This document shows, piece by piece, positions 43,643 to 47,444 of a DNA stretch of 47,444 nt. A program made the position numbers and the translations under genes. The stretch is from Pseudemcibacter sp038106445 (GTDB lineage: Bacteria > Pseudomonadota > Alphaproteobacteria > Sphingomonadales > Emcibacteraceae): positions 1 through 47,444 of the forward strand of contig JAYODU010000015.1 in the NCBI GenBank assembly GCA_038106445.1, read 5' to 3'. The notes beneath the pieces were generated by a model. That model had not been told where the DNA came from, made no database searches, and was given only the letters and a program-made list of their open reading frames with translations. Every line of letters starts with the position of its first letter. The stretch's first letter is position 1.

Positions 43643-44924
43643 AACCAATATTTTTCATATGTTGCTTCGAAATCCTTAATACAAGCATTATCTGGGTTAA
43701 ATAGATTATGCAAATTACAATAGTATATGTTGCTATCACAACAACAAAGTTTTCCGTAAACAATGATGCTGTGTAAAAACTCGTAACGCTAAAGGTCGCA
43801 AAAATAAATTGATAATACAAGCCCCATTCATTTTTGCCATATACTGCGAACCGACTGACACTACGCGAGACAAAAGATATCGCGGCTAATGGAAGCATAA
43901 CAAAGGCTAAGACTTCAGCCTCGCGCCATGCTTCCCCCATCAGTAAAATTATTCCATCAACATATAAGAATACAAGGGTTGACACAATTGCTGCTGCGGA
44001 AAGGACAGAAGAAAATTTGATATAATAAATAACACCATCCAGATATGGCTTATGGTGGGCAATATTATGCGATACTTCCTGCGACAGAACTTTATTGATA
44101 TTGGTTGAAATTAAATCTACTGGCGCCAATATAATTTTCTTCACAAGCAGGTAATATCCAGCATACTGCTCACCAAACAAAGATCGTATCAACAAAATTG
44201 GAATCTGATTGCCAAAAGTGTTCAACACACCAGCAGGCAAGCTAAAAGTTGGAAACTTTTTATATTTTTTAACGAAGTAAAACAGGCGCAGTTTAGAAAA
44301 TGCCCTGGCACCTTCGATTAAAGGTTGTGACATAATAATCAGATACAAAATTCCAACGAATACGTACCCACATACATGACCATACCATAATCCACCATCA
44401 GCTTCCTTCAGGAAATATTGTAAAAAAGCGATAACCAGACCCTTGAGTACGGTTATAAGAGTTATAATTTTAAACGATTTATTTCTTATAAGCCAATTTA
44501 TTGCTATCTGTTCGAAGGCAATAAGTGATGTCAAAACTATGTAGTGAATTAGGGGAAAATCCAGAAAAATTAAATCTATGGCATTTATTGCAAACAAAAG
44601 ACCTGTCATAAAAATAGAAAATATGCAGATCGTTAAGAGCGAAATAAATGAACATAACTTCGCCGCAACTGCTGTCTTAGGAAAGATCACCGTCAAATCA
44701 AATTTTAACGCAGCCATAACCGAGAATATGGTGCAGATGGCCAGTGATGAACCAAACACACCGAAAGCATCAGGAGAATATACACGAGCAAGTATAAATG
44801 TTGCAACAATACCAATCAATTGGTTAGTAGCCGTACCAAAAACCAATGTTGCAATCGATTTTAATTTACCGGGGACTTTTATAATATTCACTCCTACAGT
44901 ATGAATATTCGGTTTATAGAGCAC
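43635..44924 (-). CDS. wzx: Wzx-type polysaccharide flippase
   Basis: A 429-aa membrane protein with about 12 hydrophobic helices. It carries YSPDAFGVFGSSLAICTIF near the start, a pattern of the polysaccharide transporter (MATE/MVF-like) family, and FSLPAGVLNTFGNQIPILL in the middle. It should flip the lipid-linked repeat unit to the periplasm, where Wzy and Wzz act. It overlaps the acyltransferase and follows the aminotransferase gene by 58 bp. Confidence 0.88.
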   Translation of the reverse strand: MLYKPNIHTVGVNIIKVPGKLKSIATLVFGTATNQLIGIVATFILARVYSPDAFGVFGSSLAICTIFSVMAALKFDLTVIFPKTAVAAKLCSFISLLTICIFSIFMTGLLFAINAIDLIFLDFPLIHYIVLTSLIAFEQIAINWLIRNKSFKIITLITVLKGLVIAFLQYFLKEADGGLWYGHVCGYVFVGILYLIIMSQPLIEGARAFSKLRLFYFVKKYKKFPTFSLPAGVLNTFGNQIPILLIRSLFGEQYAGYYLLVKKIILAPVDLISTNINKVLSQEVSHNIAHHKPYLDGVIYYIKFSSVLSAAAIVSTLVFLYVDGIILLMGEAWREAEVLAFVMLPLAAISFVSRSVSRFAVYGKNEWGLYYQFIFATFSVTSFYTASLFTENFVVVIATYTIVICIIYLTQIMLVLRISKQHMKNIGYG

Positions 44925-44982
44925 ATAGAAAGAAACATATTATATGCCCCAAACTGTTCGGAAGCCCAATCTAAGATTGGCC

Positions 44983-46098
44983 TTATATACCATTAAAACT
45001 GGAAATAATCTTCTGAAAATCCACCTCGCTCATATAAGGGTGCATTGGCATACTAAATGAAGTGTTACTGAGTTTCTCCGAAATCGGAAAACTATCTTTT
45101 TTATAATCTAAGTGGCTGAAGGCATTCTGCTGATGCATACATTTTTCATAATATACAACAGAAGGAATATCTGCAGTTTTTAAAGCTGACATTATCTGAT
45201 CACGTTCATCGGATCTAATCGTATATTGGGCCCAACTACTGACATATCCACTAGGAACGGTTGGGGTAACAATATCATTTTGTCCACGAAGGCTTTTTGT
45301 ATATGTATCGGCAACTCTTTGCCTTGCTTCTAATTCTTCTTGAAAAACAGCCAATTTTTCTATCAATACGGCTGCCTGTATTGTATCAAGCCGGCTGTTC
45401 ATTCCGATGCGGACATTATCATATTTATCTGTCCCTTTTCCATGAATGCGTAATGAGCGCAGAAGGTCTGCATAGTGGTCATTATCAGTGAATATGGCAC
45501 CACCATCACCGTAGCATCCGAGCGGCTTTGCCGGGAAAAAACTGGTTGTTGCAATATCACCAAAGGTACCTGCTTTTCTTCCGTTTATACTACCACCGAA
45601 TCCTTGAGCCGCATCCTCGATGATTTTAAGATTATATTTGTCTGCTATCGCCTTGATTTTTGGATAGTCCGCAGGCAGGCCAAAAAGGTCAACGGTCATG
45701 ATCGCTTTTAAAGTAAGTTTACCTTCACTCTGCGTTTTTATAATCTGCTTCTCAAGGTGATCCGGGCAAATGTTAAAAGTTACCTCATCAGAATCTACAA
45801 AAACCGGTGTCGCTCCAACAAATGCGATAGCTTCAGCACTGGCGAAAAAAGTAAAAGTCGGGCATAAAACGGCATCCCCAGCTTTAATATCAAGTGCCAT
45901 TAATGCGAGCTGAAGTGCGTCTGTCCCATTTGCGCATGTAATTGTGTGCTTAACACCAACATAAGTAGACAGCCTTTCTTCTAATTCTCCAACTTCCGGT
46001 CCCATGATATATTTACCGTGGTCCAGAACAGTTTGAATGCGTCTATCTATCTTTTCTTTTAAATGTTGATATTGAGCTTGCAGATCAATGAATTGCAT
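44983..46098 (-). CDS. UDP-sugar 3-aminotransferase (WbpE-like, DegT family)
   Basis: A 371-aa PLP aminotransferase. It shows FIDLQAQYQHLKEKID at the start, CANGTDALQLALMAL, EDAAQGFGGSINGRK and, holding the PLP lysine, SFFPAKPLGCYGDGGA. In WbpE systems it converts UDP-3-keto-GlcNAcA to the 3-amino sugar. The start is ATG at 46098, sharing a base with the wbpD-like stop (TGATG). Together with its neighbours the substrate call is reasonable. Confidence 0.92.
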   Translation of the reverse strand: MQFIDLQAQYQHLKEKIDRRIQTVLDHGKYIMGPEVGELEERLSTYVGVKHTITCANGTDALQLALMALDIKAGDAVLCPTFTFFASAEAIAFVGATPVFVDSDEVTFNICPDHLEKQIIKTQSEGKLTLKAIMTVDLFGLPADYPKIKAIADKYNLKIIEDAAQGFGGSINGRKAGTFGDIATTSFFPAKPLGCYGDGGAIFTDNDHYADLLRSLRIHGKGTDKYDNVRIGMNSRLDTIQAAVLIEKLAVFQEELEARQRVADTYTKSLRGQNDIVTPTVPSGYVSSWAQYTIRSDERDQIMSALKTADIPSVVYYEKCMHQQNAFSHLDYKKDSFPISEKLSNTSFSMPMHPYMSEVDFQKIISSFNGI

Positions 46099-46685
46099 CA
46101 AGAATTGCTTTCTATTTTATAAAGTCTACCATCATCCAATTTATATTTGGTGCCGGTATGTTTACAGGCAATTTCTGAATGTCCGGTTAACGGTAAATCA
46201 AGTCGTTCCCCATGTTCGCTCATCCATCCGATCTGTTTAGCAGGAACCCCGACCATTAGTGCGTAATCCGGTACATTCCGATTAATCACCGAACCAGCAC
46301 CAATAAATGCGAACTGCCCTACAGTTACACCGCATACAATTGTCGCGTTGGCACCTATTGTTGCACCTTTTTTGACGATAGTATCGCGGTATTCATCCTT
46401 ACGCGATACCGCTGATCTCGGATTGTAGACATTGGTAAAAACCATACTGGGGCCGCAAAAAACGTCATCTTCCAGAGTAACATTATCATAGACGGAAACA
46501 TTATTTTGAATTTTTACATTATTGCCTATCTTAACTTTGTTTCCAATGAATACATTTTGTCCTAATGAGCATCCTGCTCCTATTACAGCACCACTACATA
46601 CATGAACCCAATGCCAAATACACGTATTTTCGCCAATTGAGGCACCTACATCAACGATTGCGCTTTCATGAATATTGTCAGCCAA
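46098..46685 (-). CDS. UDP-3-amino-sugar N-acetyltransferase (WbpD/WlbB-like)
   Basis: A 195-aa left-handed beta-helix acetyltransferase. It has many hexapeptide repeats (GASIGENTCIW, AVIGAGCSLGQNVFIG, VKIGNNVKIQNNVSVYDNV), FCGPSMVFTNVYNPRS, typical of the WbpD/WlbB type, and VVGVP-like LMVGVPAKQIGWMSEHG near the end. It should acetylate the 3-amino group from the WbpE-like product. The start is TTG at 46685 after AGAGAG. Confidence 0.92.
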   Translation of the reverse strand: MADNIHESAIVDVGASIGENTCIWHWVHVCSGAVIGAGCSLGQNVFIGNKVKIGNNVKIQNNVSVYDNVTLEDDVFCGPSMVFTNVYNPRSAVSRKDEYRDTIVKKGATIGANATIVCGVTVGQFAFIGAGSVINRNVPDYALMVGVPAKQIGWMSEHGERLDLPLTGHSEIACKHTGTKYKLDDGRLYKIESNS

Positions 46686-46696
46686 CTCTCTAGCCT

Positions 46697-47444
46697 TTAA
46701 TCCTCTATCTGCTTTAAAAAGGGGTGATATTCCCCAACCTTTCCTAAAGTTTTCGCGTTTCTAATATCAGCCACAGTTTCAATGGCCAATCTGTTTTCTT
46801 CAAGATCAAAGCCATTACCCTTCAGTATCTCTTCATAACTTCGGGTATGGAGATCTGTAAAACCACCTGAAAATTCGATTTCCTTGCCGTCTATTGTAAT
46901 GCTTCTATATGTCCGCTGATTTTGTTCTTTTGCCTGAACTGGAAGATTTTCCGAGTCCACAGAAAGGAACCATCTCACCCTTGCTCTTTCATATTCAAGA
47001 TAACCTGCATTTGTCGTATCTGAAAGATAATGGACTTTATTTTCCTGCAAATTACCAAACAGAAATTGGAGCATATCGTAAAAATGAACGCCGACATTTG
47101 TCGCTACACCGCCTGATTTGTTCACATCTCCTTTCCATGAGACTAGATACCAATTTCCCCTAGATGTAATATAGGTTAAATCCACTTCATGTTTCTTGTC
47201 AGTAGATGATTTTGAAATTTCCTCTTTCAGAGCAATAATACTTGGATGTAGTCTTAGCTGCAAAATAGTATTGATTTTTCGGCCTGTAGCTTCCTCTATT
47301 TCCTTTAGTCCATCTATATTCCAAGGATTTAGAACCAGTGGTTTTTCGCAAATCGCATCTGCACCGGCTCTTAGTGCAAATCGGACATGACTATCATGAA
47401 GATAATTCGGGGAGCAAATAGAAATATAATCAAGAGGGTTGCCT
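46697..47444 (-). CDS. UDP-N-acetylglucosaminuronate 3-dehydrogenase (WbpB/WlbA-like), 5' partial
   Basis: The gene runs off the right edge, so its N-terminus with the Rossmann fold is missing; 248 residues are present. The sequence starts NPLDYISICSPNYLHDSHVR and continues ALRAGADAICEKPLVLNPWN (the Lys of the EKP motif), then TILQLRLHPSIIALKEEI, all typical of the WbpB/WlbA group of Gfo/Idh/MocA oxidoreductases. It oxidises C3 of UDP-GlcNAcA. It lies 11 bp before the WbpD-like gene. The UDP-GlcNAc 6-dehydrogenase (WbpA) is expected beyond the edge. Confidence 0.93.
   Translation of the reverse strand, partial: GNPLDYISICSPNYLHDSHVRFALRAGADAICEKPLVLNPWNIDGLKEIEEATGRKINTILQLRLHPSIIALKEEISKSSTDKKHEVDLTYITSRGNWYLVSWKGDVNKSGGVATNVGVHFYDMLQFLFGNLQENKVHYLSDTTNAGYLEYERARVRWFLSVDSENLPVQAKEQNQRTYRSITIDGKEIEFSGGFTDLHTRSYEEILKGNGFDLEENRLAIETVADIRNAKTLGKVGEYHPFLKQIED

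Noticed and set aside
1..47444. CRISPR array, rRNA operon or insertion sequence
   Set aside because: No regularly spaced repeats, no rRNA sequence and no transposase frame were found on either strand.

Overview
The window looks like chromosomal DNA from a free-living, probably marine, alphaproteobacterium of low to moderate GC. The clue is the housekeeping block at 17.8-25.9 kb (yacG, rng, maf, infA, low-molecular-weight phosphatase, UPF0262, hisD, short-form hisG, DUF2948, murA, dcd), a family combination typical of Alphaproteobacteria. I cannot name the genus. Two accessory regions flank this block, each next to a tRNA gene.

Region 1 (487-17657) is an integrative element of about 17.2 kb inserted at the 3' end of a tRNA-Phe(GAA) gene. 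A 50-bp direct repeat marks both ends: one copy lies inside the intact tRNA (17608-17657) and the other is an orphan fragment (487-536). Just inside each end sits a pair of TGTAGCTAG repeats with an 11-bp period, which look like integrase arm sites. The backbone is a tyrosine integrase, an unknown 237-aa protein, an excisionase-like HTH protein, a Toprim/DUF3987 replication protein, and at the far end a DUF5681 protein and an unknown 220-aa protein. Between them lies a copper/silver resistance cargo of seven genes, all on the minus strand (5655-16042): secreted small protein, HMA-AraC regulator, P1B ATPase, Met/His-rich secreted protein, CusC, CusB and CusA. The cargo is bracketed by about 41-bp inverted copies of a hairpin-forming repeat, so it may have moved as a unit.

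Region 2 (17785-25850) is the conserved core, all on the minus strand and tightly packed with overlapping stops and starts. It covers translation and RNA processing (infA, rng, yacG), nucleotide hygiene (maf, dcd), histidine synthesis (hisG, hisD) and cell wall synthesis (murA). The phosphatase gene has no canonical start codon upstream of its catalytic motif; an ATA codon with a good ribosome binding site is the best candidate.

Region 3 (tRNA-Thr at 26011 to the right edge) is an AT-rich surface polysaccharide locus of the Wzx/Wzy type. It holds Wzi, Wzz, two polymerase/ligase-like membrane proteins and the Wzx flippase. It also holds three glycosyltransferases, two methyltransferases, a deacetylase-like protein, a GNAT/FemAB-like transferase, a pyruvyl transferase-like protein, a sulfotransferase, two DegT-family aminotransferases and two acyltransferases. 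A WbpB/WbpD/WbpE set at the right edge, plus a WbpI-type epimerase at 36 kb, points to a 2,3-diacetamido uronic acid such as ManNAc3NAcA in the repeat unit. Sulfate and pyruvate substituents are also predicted. The locus runs off the right edge inside the WbpB-like gene.
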